64,000 nt of DNA from NCBI RefSeq assembly GCF_000215705.1, contig NC_015677.1:4006194-4070193 (forward strand), in the 5' to 3' direction. This stretch comes from Ramlibacter tataouinensis TTB310. Lineage in GTDB: Bacteria > Pseudomonadota > Gammaproteobacteria > Burkholderiales > Burkholderiaceae_C. The position numbers were made by a program, and so were the translations under genes. This document shows positions 7,881 through 18,622 of this stretch, in pieces; position 1 is the stretch's first letter; every line of letters starts with the position of its first letter. The notes under the pieces were generated by a model. That model was not told the origin of the DNA. It did not search any database and saw only the letters and a list, made by a program, of their open reading frames with translations.

Positions 7881-8681
7881 TCAGACCACCATGGGCCGGG
7901 CCGCGCCGTCCATGGACACCTGGGCGCCGGTGACGTAGCTGGCGCAAGGCGAGGCCAGGAACAGCACCACGTTGGCGACCTCCTCGGGCTGGGCCAGTCG
8001 GCCCAGCGGCACGTCCTGCGAGGCGCGCCGCAGCGCCTCCTCCACCGGGATCCGGCCCATGCGCGCGGCCACTTCCAGGCCCGACTTCAGGCGGTCGGTG
8101 ACGGTGGCGCCCGGGTTGACCGCATTGACCCGCACGCCGCGCGGCCCGTAGGCGGCGGCCAGCCCAGCGCTGACCAGCATCAGCGCGGCATTGGCGGCGC
8201 CGCCGGGCAGGTGGTGGGCGCTGGGCGTCTTGCCGCCGGCGCCGATCACGTTGACGATGGCGCCCGCGCCGCGGGCGCCCATGCGCTTGGCCACGGGGTC
8301 GGTCATGTGGATGTAGGTGAAGAACTTGGCGTCCATGGCGTCGTGCCAGGCCTGCGCATCGAGTTCGTCCGGCACCGTGCGCTGCGCCGCGCCGGCGGAG
8401 TTCACCAGCACGTCGACCGCGCCGTGGGCGGCTTCGGCCTGCTCCAGCGCCTGCAGCGCCTGCTCGGGCCGGCGCAGGTCGGCCGCCACCAGGGCCACAC
8501 GCCCGGCCGATGCGGGCTGCTGCGCCTTCAGCAGGGACAGGGCCGCGTCCAGGTGGGCGCTGTTGCGCGAGACCAGGCTCACCGTGGCGCCTTCGCGCAG
8601 GAAGCCCTGGGCGCAGGCCAGCCCGATGCCCTTGCTGCCGCCGGTGATCAGCACATGCTTGCCGCCGAGCTGGAGGTCCAT
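7881..8681 (-). CDS. SDR-family protein lacking the catalytic Ser-Tyr-Lys
   Basis: A 266-residue Rossmann-fold protein with an intact cofactor loop TGGSKGIG and the NSAG motif, but where classical SDRs have Ser and YxxxK it reads VIGAGGKTP and HLPGGAANAAL. By alignment the Tyr position is Gly and the Lys position is Asn. The following segment (GVRVNAVNPGATVTDR) is conserved. It therefore either uses other residues or acts as a ligand-binding protein. It is the last gene of the minus-strand operon lyase, Bug protein, SDR, starting 23 bases after the Bug gene. The pathway is not identified. Confidence 0.82.
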   Translation of the reverse strand: MDLQLGGKHVLITGGSKGIGLACAQGFLREGATVSLVSRNSAHLDAALSLLKAQQPASAGRVALVAADLRRPEQALQALEQAEAAHGAVDVLVNSAGAAQRTVPDELDAQAWHDAMDAKFFTYIHMTDPVAKRMGARGAGAIVNVIGAGGKTPSAHHLPGGAANAALMLVSAGLAAAYGPRGVRVNAVNPGATVTDRLKSGLEVAARMGRIPVEEALRRASQDVPLGRLAQPEEVANVVLFLASPCASYVTGAQVSMDGAARPMVV

Positions 8682-8704
8682 GGATGCAATCTCCGCCGCG
8701 GGAT

Positions 8705-9718
8705 TCAGTCGATCTTGATGCCGGCCGCCTTGACGACCTCGGCATAGCGCGCCAGGTCGCGCCGCATCTCATCGCGGAACTGCTCGGCGCTGCCCGGCGC
8801 CGCCTCGATTCCCAGCACGCGCAGCTTGTCGCGGGCCTCCGGGTCGTTCAGCACCGCGTTGAGCGCGGTGTTCAGGCGGGCGGCGATGGCCGGCGGCAGG
8901 CCGGCGGGCGCCAGCAGGCCGACCCAGGAGTTGACGACGAAATCCGGCACGCCCGCCTCGATGAAGGTGGGCACGTCCGGCAGCGCCGGCGTGCGCTGCG
9001 CGCTGGAGACGGCCAGCGCGCGCAGCTTGCCGTTCTTGACGAAGCCGTGCGCGCCGGCGACGGCGGTATAGACCAGCGGGATGGTGCCGCCCACCACGTC
9101 GGTCAGGGCCTGGCCGCCGCCCTTGTAGAGGACGTGGGTCAGGTTGGCGCCGGTGCGCATCTTCAGCAGCTCGCCCGCGATGTGCGGCGTGCCGCCGGTG
9201 CCCGAGGTGCCGAACGACAGCCCGCCGGGGCGGCTCTTGGACACCGAGACGACGTCGGCCACCGTCTTCAGCGGCGCCTCGGGATGCGCCACCAGGATCA
9301 GCGTGGCGTCGCCGATCTTGCCGATGGGCGTGAAGTCCTTGAGCGTGTCGAACGGCAGCTTGCTGAACACGTGCGGGTTGATCACCATGGTGCCGTCGAA
9401 GCCCAGCACCAGCGTGTAGCCGTCCGGCGCCGCATCCTTGACCAGGGCGCTGCCGATGTTGCCGGAGGCGCCCGGCTTGTTGTCCACGATCACCTGCTGG
9501 CCGAGCCGGCGCCCCAGGTACTCCGCGACCAGGCGGCCGCTGGTGTCGGTGACGCCGCCGGGCGTGAACGGCACCACCAGGCGGATCGGCCGGGTCGGCC
9601 AGGCGTCCTGCGCCAGGGCGGGCAGGGCGCCGGCGCCCAGCGCCAGCGCGCCGGCGGCCACGGCCATCCAGCGGCGCCGGCGCAGGCCCGTCGGGGCGAA
9701 AAGGTGCTGGGGGGTCAT
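8705..9718 (-). CDS. Bug-family (TctC) periplasmic solute-binding protein
   Basis: A 337-residue periplasmic binding protein of the tripartite tricarboxylate transporter (TTT) type. It has an arginine-rich signal peptide (RRRRWMAVAAGALALG) cleaved after ALA, then WPTRPIRLVVPFTPGG and the segment VIVDNKPGASGNIGS characteristic of Bug proteins. These usually bind carboxylates or related small anions. No TctA or TctB membrane subunits are in the window, which is common for the many orphan Bug genes of Burkholderiales. It lies between the PEP-mutase-family lyase and the degenerate SDR in one operon, so its ligand is probably the lyase substrate or a precursor (inference). Confidence 0.92.
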   Translation of the reverse strand: MTPQHLFAPTGLRRRRWMAVAAGALALGAGALPALAQDAWPTRPIRLVVPFTPGGVTDTSGRLVAEYLGRRLGQQVIVDNKPGASGNIGSALVKDAAPDGYTLVLGFDGTMVINPHVFSKLPFDTLKDFTPIGKIGDATLILVAHPEAPLKTVADVVSVSKSRPGGLSFGTSGTGGTPHIAGELLKMRTGANLTHVLYKGGGQALTDVVGGTIPLVYTAVAGAHGFVKNGKLRALAVSSAQRTPALPDVPTFIEAGVPDFVVNSWVGLLAPAGLPPAIAARLNTALNAVLNDPEARDKLRVLGIEAAPGSAEQFRDEMRRDLARYAEVVKAAGIKID

Positions 9719-9770
9719 GTCTGTCTCCTTTGTCGGTGTTGGATCGGAAGGATAGGCGCGGCCGCGCGGC

Positions 9771-10658
9771 TCAGGGGATCTCGGCGTGGCGCCGGTCGAA
9801 GGCCCAGACCTCCTCGAAGCCCATCAGCTTGGTCAGGTCGCTGAAGGGCATCAGCGGCATCGCCAGGCCGGCCGAGGAGCCCTGCTCCTTGAGCTGGGCG
9901 TACACCCCGCGCATGGCCTCGGTGGCGGCCAGCAGCGCCGTCACGGGGAAGATGGCGATCTTGTAGCGCAGCGCCTCCAGCTGGGCGCGGTCCAGCACCG
10001 GCGTGCGGCCGCCTTCCACCATGTTGGCCACCAGCGGCAGGTCGGTGCTGCGGCCGATGCGCTCCATCTCCTGCACCGATTCGGGCGACTCGACGAACAG
10101 GACGTCCGCGCCGGCCCGGGCATAGGCCTCGGCGCGCCGCAGGGCCTCGTCCAGGCCCAGCGTGGTGCGCGCGTCGGTGCGAGCGATGACGAGGAAGTCG
10201 CGGCTGGCGCGCGCCTCGCAGGCGACCTTGATCTTGCGCACCATGTCGGCCATCGGGATCACCCGGCGGCCCGGCGTGTGGCCGCATTTCTTGGGGAATT
10301 CCTGGTCCTCCAGCTGGATGGCCGCCGCGCCCGCCGCCTCGTAGCCGCGCACCGTGTGGCTCACGTTCAGCAGGCCGCCGTAGCCGGTGTCGCCGTCGGC
10401 GATCAGCGGGGCGCGCGCCATGGAGGCCATGGCTTTGACGCGATGGACCATGTCGGTGTAGGTGGCGATGCCGGCATCCGGCAGGCCCAGGTAGCTGGCC
10501 ACGGTGCCGAAACCGGTCATGTACAGGGCCTCGAAGCCGAAGGTGTCCGCCAGCCGCAGGGACACCATCTCGTGCACACCGGGCGCCACGACCAGCCCCG
10601 GCTGCCTGAGCCGTTGCGCCAGCGTGGAGGAAGAGGGGGAGTGAACGGGTGGGGCCAT
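9771..10658 (-). CDS. Isocitrate lyase/PEP mutase family lyase
   Basis: A 295-residue TIM-barrel enzyme of the isocitrate lyase/phosphoenolpyruvate mutase superfamily. Visible motifs are the metal-binding region LIADGDTGYGG, the catalytic loop PKKCGH with the active-site Cys, and ARTDAR. The combination fits carboxylic acid C-C lyases such as methylisocitrate lyase, 2,3-dimethylmalate lyase or oxaloacetate decarboxylase rather than phosphonate enzymes. The ATG at 10658 was taken because the upstream extension runs into the promoter region. It is the first gene of an operon controlled by a sigma-54-type promoter and the divergent PrpR-like activator. Confidence 0.88.
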   Translation of the reverse strand: MAPPVHSPSSSTLAQRLRQPGLVVAPGVHEMVSLRLADTFGFEALYMTGFGTVASYLGLPDAGIATYTDMVHRVKAMASMARAPLIADGDTGYGGLLNVSHTVRGYEAAGAAAIQLEDQEFPKKCGHTPGRRVIPMADMVRKIKVACEARASRDFLVIARTDARTTLGLDEALRRAEAYARAGADVLFVESPESVQEMERIGRSTDLPLVANMVEGGRTPVLDRAQLEALRYKIAIFPVTALLAATEAMRGVYAQLKEQGSSAGLAMPLMPFSDLTKLMGFEEVWAFDRRHAEIP

Positions 10659-10700
10659 GGGATCGTGCCTGCGGTACAGCTGTCTCGAAGCCACCTGCTT

Positions 10701-10716
10701 TGCACGAGGCGTGCCT
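10701..10716 (-). promoter_or_regulatory. Sigma-54 (-24/-12) promoter for the lyase operon
   Basis: Read on the minus strand this is AGGCACGCCTCGTGCA, which fits the RpoN consensus TGGCACG-N4-TTGCA at nearly every position. It has the invariant GG and GC separated by ten bases. Transcription would start near 10690, about 30 bases before the lyase ATG at 10658. The divergent gene encodes a sigma-54 activator, which strongly supports this reading. Confidence 0.75.
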
Positions 10717-10775
10717 GCGCACCAGGCCCTTGAATTTGCTGGGGAAACGGACGGTGGCGACCGCCCGCATGCGAC

Positions 10776-10808
10776 ATGTTGCGACACGACCCTGTTTCAT
10801 TGCAACAT
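10776..10808. promoter_or_regulatory. Inverted-repeat operator, candidate binding site of the PrpR-like activator
   Basis: A perfect inverted repeat ATGTTGC (10776-10782) and GCAACAT (10802-10808) flanks a 19-base spacer. Inside it lies TGTTTCATTGCAACA, itself a TGTT-N7-AACA palindrome. A further TGCGACA repeat lies at its left edge. The site is 60-92 bases upstream of the sigma-54 element, the usual distance for an enhancer-binding protein, and only 15 bases before the activator's own start codon, which also suggests autoregulation. The protein-site link is inferred from position. Confidence 0.55.
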
Positions 10809-10822
10809 AGCGCCTTCCCCCC

Positions 10823-12760
10823 ATGGACACCTTGCACCACCCTCCTGCCCGTCGGCCCCGGCTGTGCTTCCTCAGCTACCGGCAGATCCGCGCCTTCGCC
10901 ATGCCCATCGTGGCGGAGTACGCCGGCCGCGCCGACATCGAGGTGGTGGACGGCAGCTTCGACGCGGCGCTGGGGCTGGCCCAGGAGCGCATCGACAAGG
11001 GCCTGGTGGACGTGTTCGTCAGCGCCGGCTCCAACGCCAGCCTGCTGCGCGCGGGGCTGAACGTGCCGGTGGCCACCATCAAGCTCGGCGGCTTCGACCT
11101 GCTGCAGGCGCTGATCCGGGCGCGCGAGGTCTCGCCCCGCGTGGGCATCGTGACCTACGGCCAGACCATCCCGGAGCTCGACGCCGTCAAGGCGCTGCTG
11201 AACGTCGACATCCGCCAGTACGCCTACACCACGCCCGAGGTGGCGCGGCGGTGCGTGGCCGCCCTGCGCGCCGATGGCGTGGCGGTGGTCGTGGGCTCCA
11301 GCGTGGTGGTGGAGCTGGCGCAGAACGCCGGCCTGCACGGCCTGCTGGCCTACTCGCTGGCCAGCGTCCGCCAGGGCTTCGAGGATGCGCTCGAGCTGGC
11401 CCGCGTGGCCCGCCTGGAAGCCGGCCGCTACGAGCAGCTGAGCAGCGTGGTGCACCACCTGCGCCAAGCCGTGCTCGCGGTCAACACCGAAGCCCGGGTG
11501 ATCGCCGCCAATCCGGCGATGCAGGCCATCCTGGGCCTGCAGCCGCTGGTGGGCCGGCCGCTCGCGGAACTGCCGCCCGAGCTGGCCCTGCAGCCCACGC
11601 TGGCGACCGGGCAGGGCGAACACGACACCGTGCTGCGGCTGGCCGGCCGCGACTGGCTGGCGCGCCGCACGCCCATCCTCGAGCAGGGGCTGGTCGCCGG
11701 CGCGGCGCTCACCCTGGACGATCCGCGCCAGATCCACGAGGCGGACAACCTGCTGCGCATCCAGCGGCGGCGCCAGCAGGCTACCACCCGCTACAGCTTC
11801 GGCAGCCTGCTGGGCCAGGCGCCCGCCTTCCTGGCGGCGGTGCAGACGGCGCGGCGCTACGCGCGCAGCGGCCAGGGCATCCTCATCACTGGCGAGAGCG
11901 GCGTGGGCAAGGAGCTGTTCGCCCAGGCCATCCACGACGCCGGGCCGCAGGCCAAGCGGCCGTTCGTCGCGGTGAACTGCGCCGCCTTCCCCGAGAGCCT
12001 GCTGGAGAGCGAGCTGTTCGGCCACGAGGAGGGCGCCTTCACCGGCGCGCGGCGCGGCGGCCGGCGCGGGCTGTTCGAGGCGGCCCACACCGGCACGCTG
12101 TTCCTGGACGAGATCGGCGACATGCCGCTGGCGCTGCAGTCGCGCCTGCTGCGGGTGCTGCAGGAGCGGGAGGTCACCCGCCTGGGCGGCACCGCCGCCA
12201 TCCCGGTGGATGTCTGCGTCATCGCGGCGACCCACCGCGACCTGGCCGCGCTGGTGGCCGAAGGCCGCTTCCGCCAGGACCTGTATTACCGTATCAACAC
12301 CCTGCCGCTGGCGCTGCCGGCGCTGCGCGAGCGCCGCCAGGACATCCTGCCGCTGGCCGAGGCCCTGCTGCGCCGCGGCCTGGGCCGGCTCGGCTCGACG
12401 GTGGAGCCGCGGCAGGTGCTGGCGCCGCTGCGCGGCGCGCTGGAGTCGCACCCCTGGCCGGGCAATATCCGCGAACTGGAGAACGCGATGGAGCGGCTGG
12501 CCGTGCACCTGCTGCAATGGTCCTCGGCCGGCGCCATCGATGCCGCGCGGCTGCGTGCCGACTTCGCCGCGCTGCTCGATGGCGTGCCGGTCCCGGCCGC
12601 GGGGACGCCACCGGGGCCGCTCTCAGGCACCCGCAGCGCGCGCGCCCGGCAGGCCCTGGCCCGCAGCAGCGGCCGGCACGGCGAGGCCGCCCGCGCGCTG
12701 GGCGTGAGCCGCTCCACCCTGTGGCGCTGGCTGCGCGAGGGCGGGGACGCGCCCGCCTAG
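10823..12760 (+). CDS. PrpR-like sigma-54-dependent transcriptional activator
   Basis: A 645-residue enhancer-binding protein. Residues about 10-200 form a PrpR N-terminal ligand-sensing domain (LSYRQIRAFA, FVSAGSNASLL, GIVTYGQTIPELD), and residues about 210-300 resemble a PAS domain (AVLAVNTEARVIAANPAM). The AAA+ domain follows, with Walker A GESGVGKE (about 357-364), the sigma-54 contact loop GAFTGA (about 404-409) and Walker B LFLDEIGD. The C-terminus has a Fis-type helix-turn-helix (EAARALGVSRSTLWRWLRE). PrpR senses 2-methylcitrate in propionate catabolism, but here no prpB/C/D genes are adjacent, so the inducer is probably a different acid linked to the divergent lyase operon. Confidence 0.9.
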   Translation: MDTLHHPPARRPRLCFLSYRQIRAFAMPIVAEYAGRADIEVVDGSFDAALGLAQERIDKGLVDVFVSAGSNASLLRAGLNVPVATIKLGGFDLLQALIRAREVSPRVGIVTYGQTIPELDAVKALLNVDIRQYAYTTPEVARRCVAALRADGVAVVVGSSVVVELAQNAGLHGLLAYSLASVRQGFEDALELARVARLEAGRYEQLSSVVHHLRQAVLAVNTEARVIAANPAMQAILGLQPLVGRPLAELPPELALQPTLATGQGEHDTVLRLAGRDWLARRTPILEQGLVAGAALTLDDPRQIHEADNLLRIQRRRQQATTRYSFGSLLGQAPAFLAAVQTARRYARSGQGILITGESGVGKELFAQAIHDAGPQAKRPFVAVNCAAFPESLLESELFGHEEGAFTGARRGGRRGLFEAAHTGTLFLDEIGDMPLALQSRLLRVLQEREVTRLGGTAAIPVDVCVIAATHRDLAALVAEGRFRQDLYYRINTLPLALPALRERRQDILPLAEALLRRGLGRLGSTVEPRQVLAPLRGALESHPWPGNIRELENAMERLAVHLLQWSSAGAIDAARLRADFAALLDGVPVPAAGTPPGPLSGTRSARARQALARSSGRHGEAARALGVSRSTLWRWLREGGDAPA

Positions 12761-13099
12761 CACACCCCGGCGGTCCCGCTGCCCACAGTGTTCGTGGAGA
12801 AGGTTGTGGACAAACCTGTGGAACCCGGCGCGCAGCGGCTCCTGCACTGGCCTGGCGCCGGGTGATGCTTTCCTGGGCAGTCGCTTGCAGAAGCTTGACG
12901 CCTGAGCGGTGGCGTGGCGCGTCGGTGACGGGGCGAGGACGAATTGCTAAATGCGCTCATCGAGGGCGAGCACGACCTTTGCTGCGCGCGCCCTTACAGC
13001 GTGGCTTCCGACACACACCTGGACTTCATCCGAGGAACTCATGCGCTTGGAAACGAATTGATACGTGCTACGCTCATGCATAAAAGAGGAGAGGTGGTC
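12761..13099. other. 339-base intergenic stretch, lower GC, with DnaA-box-like motifs
   Basis: No convincing gene was seen here. Around 12781-12825 there are several TGTGGA-type repeats, including TTGTGGACAAA, which is one base from a DnaA box, and CTGTGGAAC; AGGTT and AACCT flank the first as a small inverted repeat. The right half, from about 12950, is clearly less GC-rich than its surroundings and leads into the lipoprotein gene, whose ribosome-binding site AGGAGAGG sits at 13086-13093. Confidence 0.45.
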
Positions 13100-13669
13100 A
13101 TGGCTACCAACCACGTCCGTCTATGGGCGCTCGGCGCGTTTGCCGCGCTTGCAACCGGCTGCGCTCAGTTCAAGGCTGGCCCGTACGGCAGCGACTACCA
13201 GGCACTGGACCGGCTCAAGGCGTCCAAACCGGCGACAGTCGCCATCGGTGCCGTCCAGCCCACCGACCCGCAGCACAAGGTCAACAACCTGTCGCTGCGC
13301 GGCGCGGCCCTTGTCTCGCCGAGCGGCACTTTCTCCAAGTACCTGGAGGACGCACTGGCCAGCGATCTCAAGGAAATCTCCGTGCTGGATCCTGCTTCGA
13401 AGACCCGGCTGGACGCGACCATCGCCCACAACGAGATCAATGTGGCGGGTTTCACGGTCGGCACCGGCGCCATGGAAGTCGAACTGACCGTGGCGCGCGA
13501 CGGCCGCCAGCGGCTGCGCAAGAAGTACCAGGCCAACACCACCTTCGAGTCCAGCTTCGCCGGCAATGTCGCCATCCCGGCAGGCCAGGCGGCCTACGGT
13601 GGCCTGGTGCGAGAACTGCTGAAGACCGTGTATTCAGACCCGCAGTTCATCGCCGCCATCGGCAAATAA
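13100..13669 (+). CDS. Putative lipoprotein of unknown function
   Basis: A 189-residue protein with a lipoprotein signal peptide: charged start, hydrophobic LWALGAFAALA and lipobox ATGC, so it should be lipidated and anchored to a membrane facing the periplasm. The mature part has no motif I recognise; it contains a central stretch TFSKYLEDALASDLKEI and ends in a predicted helical segment. The ATG at 13100 follows AGGAGAGG. It is followed after 25 bases by a second lipoprotein gene, so the two probably form an operon ended by the perfect hairpin at 14294. Base composition is lower in GC than its neighbours, hinting at transfer. Confidence 0.75.
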   Translation: MATNHVRLWALGAFAALATGCAQFKAGPYGSDYQALDRLKASKPATVAIGAVQPTDPQHKVNNLSLRGAALVSPSGTFSKYLEDALASDLKEISVLDPASKTRLDATIAHNEINVAGFTVGTGAMEVELTVARDGRQRLRKKYQANTTFESSFAGNVAIPAGQAAYGGLVRELLKTVYSDPQFIAAIGK

Positions 13670-13694
13670 GCAATCAACAGCACAGGAGCGCCCC

Positions 13695-14276
13695 ATGAGA
13701 GTCTTGAAAACGGCAGCTGCATTGGTGATGGCCGCCTTGGTGGGTGCCTGCGCGCACCCCATCTCGATGAGCACCCAGAACGTGCCCGAGCGTGTCGAAT
13801 CCCGCCTGGTGCAGAAGAAGGTGGCTTACGTGATGAGCGATGCTGACCGCGCCAAGCAGGTCACCACGCCCGGCGGCGGCGGTGACAAGGTCAGCTACTT
13901 CCCCTACCGCGACTTGGAAAAGTCGATCCGTGACGTCCTGCGGTCGGTCTACCAGGAGGTGGTGGTGCTGAATTCGGCAGCCGACGCAAACGCGGTGAAG
14001 GAATCCGGCGCCTCTTTCGTCTTCACGCCGGAGATCAAGACGACCTCGAGTTCACCGTCCCCATTCACCTGGCCGCCTACCGTCTTCACCACGGACCTGT
14101 CATGCGTCGTGACGAATGGCAGCGGCGTCGAGGTGACGAAGCTGCGCGCGTCCGGCAACGGCGCAGCTGAGTTCAATGAATTCAAGAGCGACTTCAGCCT
14201 CGCTGCACGGCGCGCGACCGATGACCTGGCCAAGAAGCTGGCACAGGAAATCCGCAGCAACGGGCAGCTGCGATAA
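13695..14276 (+). CDS. Putative lipoprotein of unknown function
   Basis: A 193-residue protein with signal peptide and lipobox LVGAC near residue 19. The mature part includes a glycine run GGGGDKVSYFPYRDLEKSI and a predicted strand-rich domain ending in a helix (SLAARRATDDLAKKLAQEI). I do not recognise the family. It resembles small outer-membrane-associated lipoproteins in size and layout only. ACAGGAG lies eight bases before the start. It is the second gene of the lipoprotein pair, and transcription most likely stops at the 34-base palindrome 18 bases downstream. Confidence 0.75.
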   Translation: MRVLKTAAALVMAALVGACAHPISMSTQNVPERVESRLVQKKVAYVMSDADRAKQVTTPGGGGDKVSYFPYRDLEKSIRDVLRSVYQEVVVLNSAADANAVKESGASFVFTPEIKTTSSSPSPFTWPPTVFTTDLSCVVTNGSGVEVTKLRASGNGAAEFNEFKSDFSLAARRATDDLAKKLAQEIRSNGQLR

Positions 14277-14293
14277 GAACGCCGAGTCACGGC

Positions 14294-14327
14294 AAAGAAA
14301 AAGCGCGCCGCGGCGCGCTTTTTCTTT
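14294..14327. terminator. Bidirectional intrinsic terminator (34-base perfect palindrome)
   Basis: AAAGAAAAAGCGCGCCG is followed directly by its exact reverse complement, giving a 17-bp arm pair with A-tract and T-tract on opposite sides. It lies between the end of the lipoprotein pair (plus) and the end of gap (minus), and can stop transcription from both directions. Confidence 0.9.
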
Positions 14328-14340
14328 GGTCAGGCCCGGC

Positions 14341-17407
<3,067 letters not shown>

Positions 17408-17549
17408 CGAGGGCTGCTCCGGGAAAGAAAGAGAGGGGACCTAAAAAGGCGAGGGAAACCCCGGATTTTAGCGACCGTGCCCGCCGCGGCCGCGCCGGCT
17501 GGCCCCATCGGGCCATGGAAGGGTGTGGTGATGGTCTACAGTGCACCGC

Positions 17550-17924
17550 ATGCAAGGGCTCCACCTGACCGCCGACCTCTACCGCTGCCGCTGCGACGCG
17601 GCCTGGCTGACCGACCCGCAACGTCTGGCCCCGTGGTGCGTCGAGGCCACCCGGGCCGCCGGGCTCCACCCCGTCGATCAACTCTTCCATGTCCTGCCGG
17701 CCGACGGTCCCGGCGCCGGCGGCGTCACCGCCACCGTGCTGCTGGCCGAATCGCACGTGTGCCTGCACACCTGGCCGCTCGAGCGCGCCGCCACGCTGGA
17801 CGTCTACGTGTCCGATGCGGCCGCCCACGCCGCCCAGGCACGGGCGCTGATGGATGCGCTGGTGCAGCGCTTCGCCCCGGAATGGACCGAGCAGCGCTCG
17901 CTGGACCGGGGGGACGGGGAATGA
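17550..17924 (+). CDS. speD: S-adenosylmethionine decarboxylase (SpeD/SpeH-type) homologue with altered catalytic Cys
   Basis: A 124-residue protein of the short single-gene prokaryotic AdoMet decarboxylase family, which self-cleaves before Ser to make a pyruvoyl cofactor and supplies decarboxylated SAM for spermidine synthesis. The processing site ESH (Ser68), the following His73 in LHTWP and overall layout are conserved. The position that corresponds to the catalytic Cys83 of Thermotoga (20 residues after the processing Ser) is Ser88 here. ATG 17550 is used; an in-frame GTG lies at 17541, and a -10-like TACAGT at 17537-17542 would give an almost leaderless mRNA. Its stop overlaps the murU start. 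Confidence 0.8.
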   Translation: MQGLHLTADLYRCRCDAAWLTDPQRLAPWCVEATRAAGLHPVDQLFHVLPADGPGAGGVTATVLLAESHVCLHTWPLERAATLDVYVSDAAAHAAQARALMDALVQRFAPEWTEQRSLDRGDGE

Positions 17925-18622
17925 GCTTCCAGGGACAGGCCATGGTGCTGGCCGCCGGCCGCGGCGAACGCATGCGGCCGCTGACCGACACCTGCCCCAA
18001 GCCGCTGCTGGCCGTGCAGGGCAAGCCGCTGATGCAGCACCACCTGGAGGCGCTGGACCGCGCGGGTTGCCGCCGGGTGGTGGTCAACACCGCCTGGCTG
18101 GGCGAGCAGATCGAGGACCGTTTTGGCACCGGACAGGAGCACCTGCGGATCGCCTACTCGCACGAAGGCCGCGATTTCGGCGGCGCGCTGGAGACCGCGG
18201 GCGGCATCGCGCGCGCGCTGCCCCTGCTTCAGGAGGTATTCTGGGTGGTGGCAGGCGACGTGTACGTGCCCGGCTTCGAGTTCAGCCGCGCGGCCAGCGA
18301 GCGCTTCGCCGCCGGCGGCGCGCTGGCCCACCTGTGGCTGGTGCCGAACCCGCCGCACAACCCCGCAGGCGACTTCGGCCTGGCGCCCGACGGCCGCGCG
18401 CTGAACGTGGCGGCCACGCGCTATACCTACTCCACCATCGGCCTGTACCGCAAGGCCCTGTTCGACGGCCTGCCGGCCGGCAACCCGCAAGGCCTGAAGG
18501 CCCCGCTGGCGCCGCTGCTGCGCGCCGCGATGGACAATGGCCAGGTTACCGCCGAGATCCATACCGGGCCGTGGACGGACGTCGGCACGCCGGAACGCCT
18601 GGCCCAACTGAACGCACCATGA
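17921..18622 (+). CDS. murU: N-acetylmuramate-1-phosphate uridylyltransferase (MurU-type nucleotidyltransferase)
   Basis: A 233-residue nucleotidyltransferase with the signature AMVLAAGRGERMRPLTDTCPKPLL, then DVYVPGF-type acidic metal site (VVAGDVYVP) and a C-terminal WTDVGTPERLAQL. This fits MurU, which makes UDP-MurNAc from MurNAc-1-P in cell wall recycling that bypasses fosfomycin-sensitive MurA. The cognate kinase gene amgK is in this window at 32281 rather than adjacent. The start overlaps the speD stop (ATGA) and its own stop overlaps the pepP start, so the three genes are translationally coupled. A related glucose- or mannose-1-P nucleotidyltransferase cannot be fully excluded. Confidence 0.85.
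   Translation: MSFQGQAMVLAAGRGERMRPLTDTCPKPLLAVQGKPLMQHHLEALDRAGCRRVVVNTAWLGEQIEDRFGTGQEHLRIAYSHEGRDFGGALETAGGIARALPLLQEVFWVVAGDVYVPGFEFSRAASERFAAGGALAHLWLVPNPPHNPAGDFGLAPDGRALNVAATRYTYSTIGLYRKALFDGLPAGNPQGLKAPLAPLLRAAMDNGQVTAEIHTGPWTDVGTPERLAQLNAP

Noticed and set aside
10651..10787. Lyase start at 10787 giving a longer N-terminus
   Set aside because: That extension would run through the sigma-54 promoter and operator; the ATG at 10658 suits the promoter and the family length.
12781..12830. Second replication origin or DnaA titration site
   Set aside because: Only one motif is within one base of a DnaA box and the rest are poor matches; too weak for more than a note.
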